A DNA stretch of 45,708 nucleotides from Flammeovirgaceae bacterium UBA4465 (GTDB taxonomy: Bacteria; Bacteroidota; Bacteroidia; Cytophagales; Cyclobacteriaceae): contig CAJJCN010000005.1 in the NCBI GenBank assembly GCA_905182655.1, positions 1 through 45,708 of the forward strand, given 5' to 3'. The notes under the pieces are model-generated. The model saw only the letters and a list, made by a program, of their open reading frames with translations. It did no database searches and had not been told where the DNA came from. Positions 25,781 to 37,213 of this stretch are shown here, piece after piece; the first letter of the stretch is position 1; every line of letters starts with the position of its first letter. Made by a program: the position numbers and the translations under genes.

Positions 25781-26101
25781 ACTTACCTTTATTTTCTTGA
25801 CTTTGGCTTAGCTCAAATCCATTCGGAAAAAATTAATTCCGACCTAAAGATTACCTTCAGATGAAAACTATTCACTAAGAATGAAAAGTGGTCGTGATTT
25901 GATTTCATAATTTCAACGCCTTTCGAAACACTTTGAGGTTGCGAATTATTTAACAAAGAATAGTACAGTCGCTCAGAAAAAACAAGGTGATGACTACAGC
26001 AGTTACCAATCCAGTGAATATAAAAAGATGGACAGTATGAGTAATTATCTATTTAACTAATTTTATTTCCACCTCAATACAGTGACCGAATACTCAACCT
26101 A

Positions 26102-27583
26102 TCACTTAACCTTCAAATCAAGAGGAAAGCTGAGAAGATCAATACCCCAAATCGTGGGAAGCAAATAATAAATAAAAATGGTGATGACAAGAATAGATAC
26201 CACATTGAGCACAAATCCAGCACGCACCATGTCCTTCATCTGCAAATAACCTGAACCAAATACCACGGCATTAGGTGCTGTAGCCACTGGTAACATGAAT
26301 GCACAAGAAGATGCGATACATGCCGCTACCATCAGTCCATAAGGATGCACATCAAGGACTCCAGACAAGGCAGCCAAAATAGGCATCATGAGCGTGCAGG
26401 TTGCGATGTTTTGGGTAATCTCTGTTAAAAAATTAACTACCGCTACGACAATCAATAATACCACCCAAAATGGAATATCACTCAATCCTCCCAATTGTGC
26501 TCCAATCCATAAGGTCAATTTAGAGCTCTCAAAACTTTGGGCCACAGCAAAAGCCCCACCAAAAAGTAAAATCACACCCCAAGGTAATTTAACAGCAGAT
26601 TGCCAATCCATGATTTGACTCCCTTTTTTATTCTTTGATGGGATCAAGAATAAAGACACCGCTCCAATCATGACAATAATAGTATCGTTAATGCTGGGAT
26701 AAAAAGGTGCAATTAAATACCTTCTGGTAATCCAAGCCACCGCCACGAGTAAAAAAATGGTCAATACCCATTTTTCTTCGTAAGACATCTTACCTAATTT
26801 CTTCAATTCATCTTTGATAATATTGGCACTCCCCTCAACTTTCTCCGAACTTAATGAGAAGGCAAAATAGGACAAAACCAACCAACAAATCACCAAAATA
26901 GTCAAACTGATAGGGAATCCGATCCCAATCCATTGGTCCATAGGCATCGCGATCCCATAAAATTTTTCAACGGCATCAGCAAAGATTAAATTGGTAGGCG
27001 TCCCCACGAGGGTAGCAATTCCCCCAATTGAAGAGGCATAGGCAATGGCTAAAATCAATGCTTTGCCAAAACCTTCTGTGTTTTTTTGGGTCAAACTACT
27101 CGCCCCAGCAAATTCCTTAAATTGGGTAATGATTGATAAGGCTATGGGCAACATCATTACGGTGGTTGCGGTATTTGAAATCCACATGGAGAGAAAGGCA
27201 GAAGCCAAAATAAAGCCCAAGATGATTTGTCTCATATTGGTACCCGTGATCGAAATAATACTCAAGGCAATACGCTTATGTAGACTCCATTTTTGCATTG
27301 CCAAAGCCAAAATAAATCCTCCAACAAAAATATAAATGATGGGATTGGCATAAGATGGAGCAATGACCTTCAGCGGAACTGCATTAGTCATCGGGTATAA
27401 AATCATCGGCAATAAAGAGGTGACGGGAATCGGAATTGCTTCCGTCATCCACCAAATGGCAATCCAAATAGTGGCTGCCATAACATTAAAAGCCGGCTCA
27501 GACATCTCGGACGGAGGTCCAATCCACAGCATAAAAAAGAATACTGCAGGGCCTAGAATTTGAAAAAATATTTTATGCCTCAT
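26102..27583 (-). CDS. SLC13/DASS-family sodium:anion symporter
   Basis: About 493 residues with some eleven to twelve membrane segments. It is a divalent-anion:sodium symporter of the dicarboxylate/sulfate family, located in the inner membrane. The first signature is intact (WMTEAIPIPVTSLLP and, later, SNTATTVMMLP). The second repeat reads TEITQNIATCTLMMP, so the usual SNT becomes QNI, a change at an ion or substrate-binding turn. ATG at 27583 is taken as start; a GTG at 27595 would add four residues. The likely substrate is a dicarboxylate such as succinate, or sulfate; sequence alone does not decide. It is monocistronic, with the gene-poor stretch downstream. Confidence 0.9.
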   Translation of the reverse strand: MRHKIFFQILGPAVFFFMLWIGPPSEMSEPAFNVMAATIWIAIWWMTEAIPIPVTSLLPMILYPMTNAVPLKVIAPSYANPIIYIFVGGFILALAMQKWSLHKRIALSIISITGTNMRQIILGFILASAFLSMWISNTATTVMMLPIALSIITQFKEFAGASSLTQKNTEGFGKALILAIAYASSIGGIATLVGTPTNLIFADAVEKFYGIAMPMDQWIGIGFPISLTILVICWLVLSYFAFSLSSEKVEGSANIIKDELKKLGKMSYEEKWVLTIFLLVAVAWITRRYLIAPFYPSINDTIIVMIGAVSLFLIPSKNKKGSQIMDWQSAVKLPWGVILLFGGAFAVAQSFESSKLTLWIGAQLGGLSDIPFWVVLLIVVAVVNFLTEITQNIATCTLMMPILAALSGVLDVHPYGLMVAACIASSCAFMLPVATAPNAVVFGSGYLQMKDMVRAGFVLNVVSILVITIFIYYLLPTIWGIDLLSFPLDLKVK

Positions 27584-27767
27584 TTTAGAGCTCACTTATT
27601 TCTTCAATCTACTTAGAAATGCAGAGTATTGTGTCAGCTATTCTACAGAAAAACCATAGCATTAGGTGTTTTTCTCTAAAATAACACAGAGTTGGAAGCA
27701 GTAATTTGTTTAAGAGTCTCTAATCCTGATCTTCTTGACAAGAAACCACTGAGTTTAAAATATTTAC

Positions 27768-28472
27768 TTAGTTACAAGTAGTTTCATACTCAAAGACATG
27801 TCCTGCAAAATTATCCCACTGCAAATCGTTTTTGATATTTTCGACCAAAACTGAACAATCTTGAAAAATGGTACTATAACTTTTTTTGTATTTCGACTTT
27901 TCAACGAATATTGAATACCCTCCCTCTCCTTTCGAAACATAAAATGATTTAGCTAGGCCTCCTACCAAGCCCCCGGTTAGACCTGCACCAGCCGTTTCCT
28001 TAGATTTTGGATCATTATATACCCTCATTTTAGTATCCCAACCAGGATTCAAAATCTGTAACATCCTTGGTTTTCCTTTTTTGTCTGCAACTCGATAAAA
28101 TACATAATAGTCTAACTTCATAATATTTTTAAAATCTGTATTAACCAATGCCTTGACAGATCCCGCGTTGGTAACTTGACTAACGGTGTTGAAAAATCCC
28201 GCAACTGCATTATTTTTAAATCCAATTTCCTTCATGTCGGCAACCTTATATTTGGTTTTGACACCTGTGAGTGTATCTATTGCATTAATCCACATTAATC
28301 CACTCATCCCAGAAAGTCCTGCTTTAAATTTAACGTCTATTTTTTCTCCATTATTTTTTACTATGTAGCCTTTTCCTGTAAAATTGTTGTCAAAAGGAGC
28401 CATAAATTTTTGAGCAACCAAATAATTTGAGAAAACGATAAGAACTAGTATCGAAACAAAAAAATTCTTCAT
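27768..28472 (-). CDS. Secreted protein of unknown function
   Basis: The 234-residue protein has a clear signal peptide (MKNFFVSILVLIVFSNYLVAQ), so it is periplasmic or outer-surface. The mature part is Gly- and Lys-rich with regular beta-strand patterns, a Gly-rich segment near residue 165 (AGAGLTGGLVGGLAKSF) and two cysteines near the C-terminus. I do not recognise a family. It lies between the anion symporter and the ABC-F gene, same strand, with gaps of about 185 and 62 bases, so it may be transcribed alone. Confidence 0.7.
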   Translation of the reverse strand: MKNFFVSILVLIVFSNYLVAQKFMAPFDNNFTGKGYIVKNNGEKIDVKFKAGLSGMSGLMWINAIDTLTGVKTKYKVADMKEIGFKNNAVAGFFNTVSQVTNAGSVKALVNTDFKNIMKLDYYVFYRVADKKGKPRMLQILNPGWDTKMRVYNDPKSKETAGAGLTGGLVGGLAKSFYVSKGEGGYSIFVEKSKYKKSYSTIFQDCSVLVENIKNDLQWDNFAGHVFEYETTCN

Positions 28473-28534
28473 GTTTTTTGTATTTTTGAGATAATAAATA
28501 ATGATAAAGATAACATTTTTATCTTTACAAAAAA

Positions 28535-30151
<1,617 letters not shown>

Positions 30152-30373
30152 TTATTTCTTATTTTAAGTGCGCAAAATTAGCCCAATTCTTTATTGAAAA
30201 AAAGCGGTCTTATAGATAATGCCTAAAACGCATGAGTTACTCATCTTTCTTTCATCTTATTGAAGTGCGCCGTTGACTGAAACCAAACGATATAAAAGCC
30301 GATCGTAAAATATTTATCATTGGTAATTGTATTTTATAGTAAATTCATATTTCAATTAAAAGTTAAATACATC

Positions 30374-31795
30374 ATGCTCCGTCTATTCACACTAATCTTC
30401 AGTCTATGTATCGTTACTTCCTTAAAAGGACAGCAGCTAAACATGACCGATGAAATTGAATCTCAAAAATCTACTTACGGAAAAATAGCCTTAAAAATAT
30501 GGGAATGGGCGGAAGTAGGTTATCAGGAAGAAAAAAGCTCCACCTTGCTCAAAAAAACATTAAGTGATGCAGGGTTTTCTATTCAAACCGGCGTCGCTGA
30601 GATTCCAACTGCTTTTATCGCTGAATATGGGTCCGGACAGCCAGTCATTGCCATTCTCGCAGAATACGATGCTTTGCCTGGCGTTTCTCAAAAAGCAGTC
30701 CCCACTCGAGATCCAGTGATTACTGGAGGAGCAGGTCATGCCTGTGGGCATCACCTTTTCGGCACCGCCTCCGTCGCAGCGGGCATCGCAGTAAAAAACT
30801 GGTTAATAACCAACAAAATAAAAGGTACTTTAAGGGTGTATGGTACGCCAGCCGAAGAGGGTGGCGCAGGAAAAGTTTACTTGGTAAGAGCAGGATTATT
30901 CGATGATGTAGACGCCGTTTTGCATTGGCACCCAAGCAGTAATAATAATGCAAACCCAGGATCCTCCTTAGCTAATAAATCTGCTAAATTCAGATTTTAT
31001 GGAGAATCTTCGCATGCTGCTGCTTCTCCCGAGCGAGGTCGTTCTGCCCTTGACGGTGTTGAATCCATGAATCAAATGGTGAATATGCTCCGAGAGCATG
31101 TACCCCAAGAAACAAGGATTCACTATGTGATTACCAGTGGTGGTGAAGCTCCCAATGTAGTACCTGCCTTTGCGGAAGTTTTTTATTATGTGAGAAACCC
31201 AGAAGTTGCCAACGTTAAAACTATTTTTGAGCGGGTGGTCAAGGCAGCGCAAGGCGCCGCCATAGGTACCGAAACCACCATGAATTATGAAATTATTCAT
31301 GGACTTTATAACCTCCTCCCTAATGAAACCCTGTCAGAAATTATGTATAAAAACCTCGTATCCGTTGGGGGAATGCGATACAATGATGCGGAAATTAAGT
31401 TTGCGAGACAAATACTTGACACCTATGATGGTGATTTTCAAATTAAATCAGCAGAAGAAATAATCCCTTATTCTTTAGAGAAAAGGACGGGTGCGGGGTC
31501 TACTGATGTGGGTGATGTGAGCTGGAAAGTACCTACCGCTGGCATGAGTGCTGCCACATGGGTCCCTGGCACTTCTGCACATACTTGGCAGGCTGTCGCT
31601 GCAGGAGGAACAAGTATCGGGATCAAAGGAATGTTAATTGCTGCTAAAACCATCGCCCTGACGGCCCAAGATGTCTTCACTGATCCTGACCTAATCATCC
31701 GTGCAAATAAAGAATTAGAAGAACGTATTGGGAAAAATGATCCCTATAAGGCCCTTATTGGCGATCGTGACCCGCCTTTAGATTATAGAAATTGA
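30374..31795 (+). CDS. Exported M20-family amidohydrolase (AbgB-like)
   Basis: From the ATG at 30374 the protein is 473 residues and opens with a signal peptide (MLRLFTLIFSLCIVTSLKG), which is why the upstream in-frame start at 30320 is rejected. Metal-site motifs of the M20 peptidase/amidohydrolase family are present: ILAEYDALPG, GHACGHHLFG, GTPAEEGGAGK, AVLHWHPS, and near the end STDVGDVSW and AHTWQ. AbgB relatives hydrolyse p-aminobenzoyl-glutamate or other N-acyl amino acids. Export to the periplasm points to scavenging of amide-linked amino acids. The gamma-glutamyltransferase gene follows after about 220 bases on the same strand. Confidence 0.9.
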   Translation: MLRLFTLIFSLCIVTSLKGQQLNMTDEIESQKSTYGKIALKIWEWAEVGYQEEKSSTLLKKTLSDAGFSIQTGVAEIPTAFIAEYGSGQPVIAILAEYDALPGVSQKAVPTRDPVITGGAGHACGHHLFGTASVAAGIAVKNWLITNKIKGTLRVYGTPAEEGGAGKVYLVRAGLFDDVDAVLHWHPSSNNNANPGSSLANKSAKFRFYGESSHAAASPERGRSALDGVESMNQMVNMLREHVPQETRIHYVITSGGEAPNVVPAFAEVFYYVRNPEVANVKTIFERVVKAAQGAAIGTETTMNYEIIHGLYNLLPNETLSEIMYKNLVSVGGMRYNDAEIKFARQILDTYDGDFQIKSAEEIIPYSLEKRTGAGSTDVGDVSWKVPTAGMSAATWVPGTSAHTWQAVAAGGTSIGIKGMLIAAKTIALTAQDVFTDPDLIIRANKELEERIGKNDPYKALIGDRDPPLDYRN

Positions 31796-32013
31796 CCAAA
31801 AATTCCGTTCTTTGTAGTGCCTCCATTTGAGTGCAATTTTAAAATATTTTATCATTATAATAAGAAAATTACGACTACATTCAACTTTACTTACGATAGA
31901 TTCAGATGTTTTAAAAATATTCGAAGAATTATGCCTCATCCCAATCTAAGATTAAGTGTTGAAATCCGTATTTATAATGTGTTCAAAATAAATAAACCCT
32001 TCAAATAACCTTA

Positions 32014-33705
32014 ATGATGAAAAAGTATTTAAGTGCCTTCCTTTTTTTAGTTACCTCCATTACGCTGTATGCTCAAGATCGAATTACGGGAAAGGATTTT
32101 ACCACCAGATCTGAGGTTATTGCTCAAAATGGAATGGTGGCCACCAGTCATCCCCTCGCCACCCAAATAGGACTTGATATCCTCAAAAAAGGAGGCACTG
32201 CCATTGATGCCGCCATTGCCGCTAATGCGGCTTTGGGCCTCATGGAACCCACTGGATCCGGAATTGGAGGAGATCTTTTTGCTATTATTTGGGACGGGAA
32301 AACGGAAACTATACATGGCTTGAATGCCAGTGGTCGTTCACCAAAATCTTTGACTTTGGAATATTTCCAATCACAAAATTTAACCAAAATTCCTTCCTTT
32401 GGCCCTTTGCCCGTAAGCGTTCCTGGCGCAGTAGATGGTTGGTTTGAACTTCATGAAAAATTTGGCTCCCTTCCCATGAGTGATATTTTAGCTCCCGCAA
32501 TCCACTATGCCGAAAATGGATTCCCGGTAACCGAATTAATTTCGTACTATATGGCATTGGGTGCCTCAAGGTATGAAGCTTTCAACTTTCAAAATTTCAA
32601 GGATACTTATCTGATCGATGGCCAGACCCCGAGTAAAGGTCAAATATTCAAAAATCCAGATTTAGCCCTGACCTATAGCATCCTAGCTGAAAAAGGTAGG
32701 GCAGGTTTTTATAAAGGGAAAATAGCGAAAACCATTGCTGACTATGTTCAGGCTAAAGGCGGATTTTTATCAAAATCAGATCTAGCAGAGCATCATTCTG
32801 AATGGGTAACACCGGTATCTGTTAATTATAGAGGTTATGATGTGTGGGAACTGCCTCCAAACGGGCAAGGCATCGCTGCCCTGCAAATGTTGAACATACT
32901 AGAGGGCTATGACTTTGATGAGATCCCTTATGGAAGTGCAGAACACATTCACCTATTTACTGAAGCCAAAAAACTGGCTTTTGAAGACCGTGCAAAATAC
33001 TATGCAGATATGAATTTTTATGATGTCCCAGTGGAACAATTACTTTCAAAAGATTATGCCGCCGCACGTCGAAGTGAAATCGGCCCTGATGCAGGCCTGT
33101 ATAAAGCAGGGTCGATAAGCAATGGAGAAACCGTATACCTGACGGTAGCTGATAAGAATGGCACCATGATTTCTTTAATTCAAAGTAATTATCGAGGTAT
33201 GGGCTCAGGATTGGTTCCTACAAATTTGGGTTTTATGCTTCAAGACCGTGGAGAGCTTTTTTCTTTGGAAGAAGGACAAGCCAATACGTATGCCCCTGGC
33301 AAAAGACCCTTTCATACCATCATCCCCGCATTTATAACTAAAAATGGCACCCCTCTGATGAGCTTTGGAGTCATGGGTGGGGACTTTCAACCCATGGGAC
33401 ATGTACAAATTGTAATGAATATGATAGATTTTGGCATGACCCTGCAAGAAGCTGGAGATGCCCCTAGGATAGATCACACCGGGACCTCTACGCCCACAGG
33501 TTTTGATGCAGTAAATTCAGGTAAAATCAGACTGGAATCAGGCTTTGATTATGAAACCATTCGAACGCTCATGAACCAAGGACATCAAGTAGGATTTGCT
33601 TTAGGCATATATGGAGGATATCAAGCCATCATGTGGGATGAAAAAAATAAGGTCTACTTGGGTGCATCAGAATCTCGTAAGGATGGTCAGGCAGCTGGTT
33701 ACTAA
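32014..33705 (+). CDS. Gamma-glutamyltransferase (Ntn-hydrolase)
   Basis: A 563-residue exported enzyme that cleaves gamma-glutamyl bonds such as those in glutathione and transfers the glutamyl group. It begins with a signal peptide (MMKKYLSAFLFLVTSITLYAQ). The N-terminal subunit holds GGTAIDAAIAANAALGLMEP and GSGIGGDLF. Autocleavage should occur before Thr373 in NGETVYLTVAD, where the family often has TTH, so this is the variant branch. The oxyanion turn and C-terminal signature appear in GSGLVPTNLGFMLQDRG and RPFHTIIPAF. It may work with the preceding periplasmic amidohydrolase in recovering amino acids from peptides or conjugates. Confidence 0.9.
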   Translation: MMKKYLSAFLFLVTSITLYAQDRITGKDFTTRSEVIAQNGMVATSHPLATQIGLDILKKGGTAIDAAIAANAALGLMEPTGSGIGGDLFAIIWDGKTETIHGLNASGRSPKSLTLEYFQSQNLTKIPSFGPLPVSVPGAVDGWFELHEKFGSLPMSDILAPAIHYAENGFPVTELISYYMALGASRYEAFNFQNFKDTYLIDGQTPSKGQIFKNPDLALTYSILAEKGRAGFYKGKIAKTIADYVQAKGGFLSKSDLAEHHSEWVTPVSVNYRGYDVWELPPNGQGIAALQMLNILEGYDFDEIPYGSAEHIHLFTEAKKLAFEDRAKYYADMNFYDVPVEQLLSKDYAAARRSEIGPDAGLYKAGSISNGETVYLTVADKNGTMISLIQSNYRGMGSGLVPTNLGFMLQDRGELFSLEEGQANTYAPGKRPFHTIIPAFITKNGTPLMSFGVMGGDFQPMGHVQIVMNMIDFGMTLQEAGDAPRIDHTGTSTPTGFDAVNSGKIRLESGFDYETIRTLMNQGHQVGFALGIYGGYQAIMWDEKNKVYLGASESRKDGQAAGY

Positions 33706-33783
33706 CTCATCCCTAAATTAAATAGCCTTTGAGACCGATTGTGAGAAAAATATTTTCTTTTTGACCCTATTCAAGTAGCTGAT

Positions 33784-34476
33784 TTGAAGTATACAGATAT
33801 AAGAGTGATCATCCCGGCTTTTAATGAACAAAATGCAGTTGGTCATGTCATTAAAGAAATTCCCAAAGATTGGGTTACAGAAATTATTGTGGTTGACAAT
33901 GGGTCCTCGGATCACACTTTCGTAACTGCTCAGAAACTCGGAGCTACATCATTAAGAGAACCCAAACGTGGCTATGGTTGGGCTTGTTTGAAAGGAATGG
34001 ATCATCTATCTAAAAGTGATCCCACTCCCGATATTGTGGTCTTTCTTGATGGAGACTACAGCGACTATCCAGCCGAACTTGTCAAATTAGTTGATCCCAT
34101 CATAAATGGAGTGGCTGATATGGTCATTGGGAGCCGTAAATTGGGTATCAAAGAACCTGGTTCCATGATGCCCCAGCAAATATTTGGGAACTGGCTCGCA
34201 ACCACTTTGATAAGGTATCTTTACCATGTTAAATATACCGACTTGGGGCCTTTTCGAGCCATCAAATATGACGCATTGATGCAACTTAAAATGGAAGATA
34301 AGACCTATGGCTGGACCGTCGAAATGCAAATCAAAGCCATCAAAAATAAATTGAAAATTAAGGAAATAGCTGTGAGTTATCGTAAAAGAATAGGAATATC
34401 TAAGGTTTCAGGTACCCTTAAAGGTACGATTCTGGCGGGTTACAAAATCATCAACGCCATTATTAAATATCTATAA
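33784..34476 (+). CDS. Glycosyltransferase family 2 (DPM1/polyprenyl-phosphate type)
   Basis: The 230-residue single-domain GT2 enzyme begins RVIIPAFNEQNAVGHVIKEIP and has VVDNGSSDHT and the metal-binding FLDGDYSDYP. It ends near residue 230 with no C-terminal membrane anchors, and GYGWACLKG and GSRKLG segments fit dolichol/polyprenyl-phosphate mannosyl- or glucosyltransferase relatives. The start is a TTG at 33784: the frame has no ATG between it and an upstream stop at 33730. It is the first gene of a five-gene operon, and its stop is followed at once by the next ATG. Confidence 0.88.
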   Translation: MKYTDIRVIIPAFNEQNAVGHVIKEIPKDWVTEIIVVDNGSSDHTFVTAQKLGATSLREPKRGYGWACLKGMDHLSKSDPTPDIVVFLDGDYSDYPAELVKLVDPIINGVADMVIGSRKLGIKEPGSMMPQQIFGNWLATTLIRYLYHVKYTDLGPFRAIKYDALMQLKMEDKTYGWTVEMQIKAIKNKLKIKEIAVSYRKRIGISKVSGTLKGTILAGYKIINAIIKYL

Positions 34477-35934
34477 ATGGAATGGGTCATAATAATGCTT
34501 TATGGTTTTTCTATGTCCATCGTTTGCTTCTTTAGTTTGGCTCAATTAAACCTGACTTGGCATTATGTCCGTAAGGTTGATGATCCTACTTTTAATAATG
34601 AACCAACGAACCTACCTTTTGTAACCCTTCAACTACCGCTTTATAATGAGAAATATGTGATTGGTCGACTCCTAGATGCGGTCACCTCCTTAGATTACCC
34701 TTACACTCACCTCGAGGTTCAACTTCTTGACGACTCTGATGACGAAACCGTCGATATTATTGATGCCCGTATAAACCAAATCAAAAGCAAGGGCATTGAC
34801 ATTGTTCATATCAGAAGAAAGGATAGAACTGGCTACAAGGCAGGTGCTTTACAGCATGGATTAACATTAGCTAAAGGTGAATTAATTGCTGTATTTGATG
34901 CCGATTTTATCCCTGAAAAAAGTTTTTTAAAAACGGTTATACCCTATTTTAAAGATAAAAAAATAGCGATGGTACAAACACGTTGGACCCATTTAAATGA
35001 AAATTTCAACTTACTTACCAAAATGCAGGCATTTGGTCTCAATGCCCATTTTACCGTGGAACAAACAGGAAGAAAAAAAGCCAAAAGCTTTATTAATTTC
35101 AATGGAACGGCAGGCATCTGGAGAAAAGAAAGTATTCTGGATGTGGGCGGCTGGCACCATGATACCCTCACAGAAGATCTTGACCTAAGCTATCGAGCAC
35201 AGTTAAATGGATGGGAATTTGAATACCTTGAAGCCGTAGAAAGTCCTGCTGAACTCCCAATAACACTGCAAGCCGTAAAAACCCAACAATTCAGGTGGAA
35301 TAAGGGGACTGCGGAAACGATCAGAAAAAGCATAGGTAAAGTAATCCAATCAAATTTGGCACTTAATCATAAAACAAGAGCCATATTACAGCTTTTAAAT
35401 AGCACAGTTTTCCTATTTATTTTTATGGCTGCCCTGCTTTCAGTACCGCTTGTTTTTATAAAAAATGAGTATCCTCACTTAAAAACGATTTTTGATTTGG
35501 GTTCTGTCTTTTTAGTCGGTTTTATTGCCATCGGTATTTTCTACTGGTTTGCCATTCAGGCATCTCAGAAACACCCATTAAAATATTTTTGCATTTATTT
35601 TCCTTTGTACCTTACCTTTTCACTCAGTCTATCACTCCACAACTCATTGGCCTTATTGGAAGGGTTTCTTAATATAAAAACAGGTTTTGTCAGAACTCCA
35701 AAATTCGGTGTACGGAAGCATACTGATGATTGGAAAGACAATAGTTATATTCAAAATAAGATCAGTTTACTCAACTTTATGGAAGGCTTATGCATGCTTT
35801 ATTTCGCATGGGGTTTGGGCTTAGGTGTGACCTTTCAGCATTACGGTTTTCTGCCTTTTCATGCCATGCTGACCCTAGGTTTTGGCTATCTTTTTTTTGA
35901 TGCGATCAAAAACAATTTCAAAAATGTCGTTTAA
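34477..35934 (+). CDS. Membrane glycosyltransferase family 2 (cellulose-synthase-like)
   Basis: A 485-residue processive-type GT2. One membrane segment lies at the N-terminus, the catalytic domain at residues 45-280, and about five segments after 305. Catalytic motifs are complete: DDSDDETVD (first Asp), DADF (141-144), TEDLDLSYR (232-240) and QQFRW (270-274), the family's Q-x-x-R-W. Such proteins make beta-linked glucans or mannans, or transfer sugars to lipids at the membrane; no PilZ domain is present. Directly follows the small GT2, whose stop abuts its ATG, and overlaps the GT-C gene by eleven bases. Confidence 0.92.
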   Translation: MEWVIIMLYGFSMSIVCFFSLAQLNLTWHYVRKVDDPTFNNEPTNLPFVTLQLPLYNEKYVIGRLLDAVTSLDYPYTHLEVQLLDDSDDETVDIIDARINQIKSKGIDIVHIRRKDRTGYKAGALQHGLTLAKGELIAVFDADFIPEKSFLKTVIPYFKDKKIAMVQTRWTHLNENFNLLTKMQAFGLNAHFTVEQTGRKKAKSFINFNGTAGIWRKESILDVGGWHHDTLTEDLDLSYRAQLNGWEFEYLEAVESPAELPITLQAVKTQQFRWNKGTAETIRKSIGKVIQSNLALNHKTRAILQLLNSTVFLFIFMAALLSVPLVFIKNEYPHLKTIFDLGSVFLVGFIAIGIFYWFAIQASQKHPLKYFCIYFPLYLTFSLSLSLHNSLALLEGFLNIKTGFVRTPKFGVRKHTDDWKDNSYIQNKISLLNFMEGLCMLYFAWGLGLGVTFQHYGFLPFHAMLTLGFGYLFFDAIKNNFKNVV

Positions 35935-37213
35935 GAGGCTTTTTGGATCTGTCCCCCTGCTTTACTTAATATTTATTGTATCGATTTTCATTCTATCGAC
36001 AGTACTGACTAGATCGGATTCTATCAGTTTATTTATCTGCTTCAGTGCGTCTTTTTTTGCTTATTCCTGGATCTGTAAATTCAAATATTCATTCAAATCT
36101 ATTTTGCTTTTAGGTATAAGCGTACGTTGCCTACTTTTTTATAATTTACCCAATTTGTCTGATGATTTCTATCGGTTTATATGGGATGGATCCTTGATTC
36201 ACCATGGCATCAATCCCTACTCTTTATTACCTACCCATGCCACCGAACTCGGTATTCCAACATTTTCTCCTGAGGCACTAGCTCAGTTAAATTCCAGTAC
36301 TTACGCTACCGTTTATCCACCCTTCAATCAGTTATTTTTTTGGCTCTCTACTTTTCTAGCCCATCCCCTATGGTCCGTAGGTATCTTGAGAATTTTCCTG
36401 TTTTTAACGGACATCGCCTCAACTTGGTTACTTCATAAATTAAGACCAAAAACGGCTGTATCAGGCTGGTTTTTTTTAAATCCTTTGCTTATTTGGGAAG
36501 GCGTGGGCAATGTGCATTTTGAATCAATGATGATTTTCTTCCTTCTGCTCACCCTATATTTTATTTCGAAAAATAAATTGGCAAAAGCTGGATTGGCCTG
36601 GGGTTTGGCCATCGCCACAAAACTCATCCCTCTCCTCTTTTTACCCGCCTTAATGTGGTATTATAAATGGAAGCATGGCTGGATATTAATCAGCATTGGT
36701 CTATTAGTATTTAGTTTGACCCTGATGCCCATGTTAGGTACTCAGCTCACACAGGGCACCTTCACCAGTTTAAAACTTTACTTCCAACATTTTGAATTTA
36801 ATGCCAGTATTTATTTCATTTTCAGAGCCCTCGGTTTTTGGTTCAAAGGATACAATATCATTGGAACCCTGGGGCCCATCATGGGGCTCATTACTTTATT
36901 TTTAGTCTCCATAGGAGCTATATTTCTATATTATCATAAAAAATCTCTGGAAACCGTCTTACTTTATTCACTTACCATCTATCTTCTGATGAGTACAACC
37001 ATTCATCCATGGTATATCTTAACTTTGATACCCCTAGGATTACTTAGTGGGTACTGGTATCCTGTTATTTGGAGCTTCACCGTATCTTGGAGCTATTTTG
37101 GATATAATGCCATGGGATATGATGTGCCTGTCTGGTGGATATTAAGCGAATATATCATCTTGTTTGGTGCTATAGGGATAGAATTAAAAAAGAAATATGC
37201 GGCCCTTATATAG
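35924..37213 (+). CDS. GT-C fold polytopic glycosyltransferase
   Basis: A 429-residue protein with about ten or more hydrophobic segments. Near residue 90 it holds DDFYRFIWDGSLIHHGINPY, the D-D-x-Y-R-x-x-W-D-G pattern of GT-C mannosyltransferase-like proteins (GT87 or PIG-M-like), which use polyprenyl-phosphate sugars. Another family-like segment is YPPFNQLFFW. The ATG at 35924 (MSFKRLF) is preferred over an upstream in-frame TTG, and overlaps the previous gene by eleven bases. A product of the small DPM1-like GT2 would be the natural donor, so the three genes probably act in sequence on a glycolipid or envelope glycan. Confidence 0.85.
   Translation: MSFKRLFGSVPLLYLIFIVSIFILSTVLTRSDSISLFICFSASFFAYSWICKFKYSFKSILLLGISVRCLLFYNLPNLSDDFYRFIWDGSLIHHGINPYSLLPTHATELGIPTFSPEALAQLNSSTYATVYPPFNQLFFWLSTFLAHPLWSVGILRIFLFLTDIASTWLLHKLRPKTAVSGWFFLNPLLIWEGVGNVHFESMMIFFLLLTLYFISKNKLAKAGLAWGLAIATKLIPLLFLPALMWYYKWKHGWILISIGLLVFSLTLMPMLGTQLTQGTFTSLKLYFQHFEFNASIYFIFRALGFWFKGYNIIGTLGPIMGLITLFLVSIGAIFLYYHKKSLETVLLYSLTIYLLMSTTIHPWYILTLIPLGLLSGYWYPVIWSFTVSWSYFGYNAMGYDVPVWWILSEYIILFGAIGIELKKKYAALI

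Larger units (their letters stand above)
24916..26101. other. Long gene-poor stretch
   Basis: Nearly 1.2 kb holds no gene I can support. A minus-strand frame at 25532-25780 (82 codons, starting MEARTLWPQVNEIG) is the longest and has no recognisable domain; a strong inverted repeat lies inside its end. Base composition and dense stops in all frames suggest decayed sequence. I see no tRNA, rRNA or CRISPR array. Confidence 0.5.

Noticed and set aside
24916-26101. CRISPR array or tRNA in the gene-poor stretch
   Set aside because: No regularly spaced direct repeats or cloverleaf pattern could be found by eye.
31817-32008. 63-codon frame between the amidohydrolase and gamma-glutamyltransferase genes
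   Set aside because: AT-rich, basic and motif-free, it looks like random open sequence in an intergenic gap.
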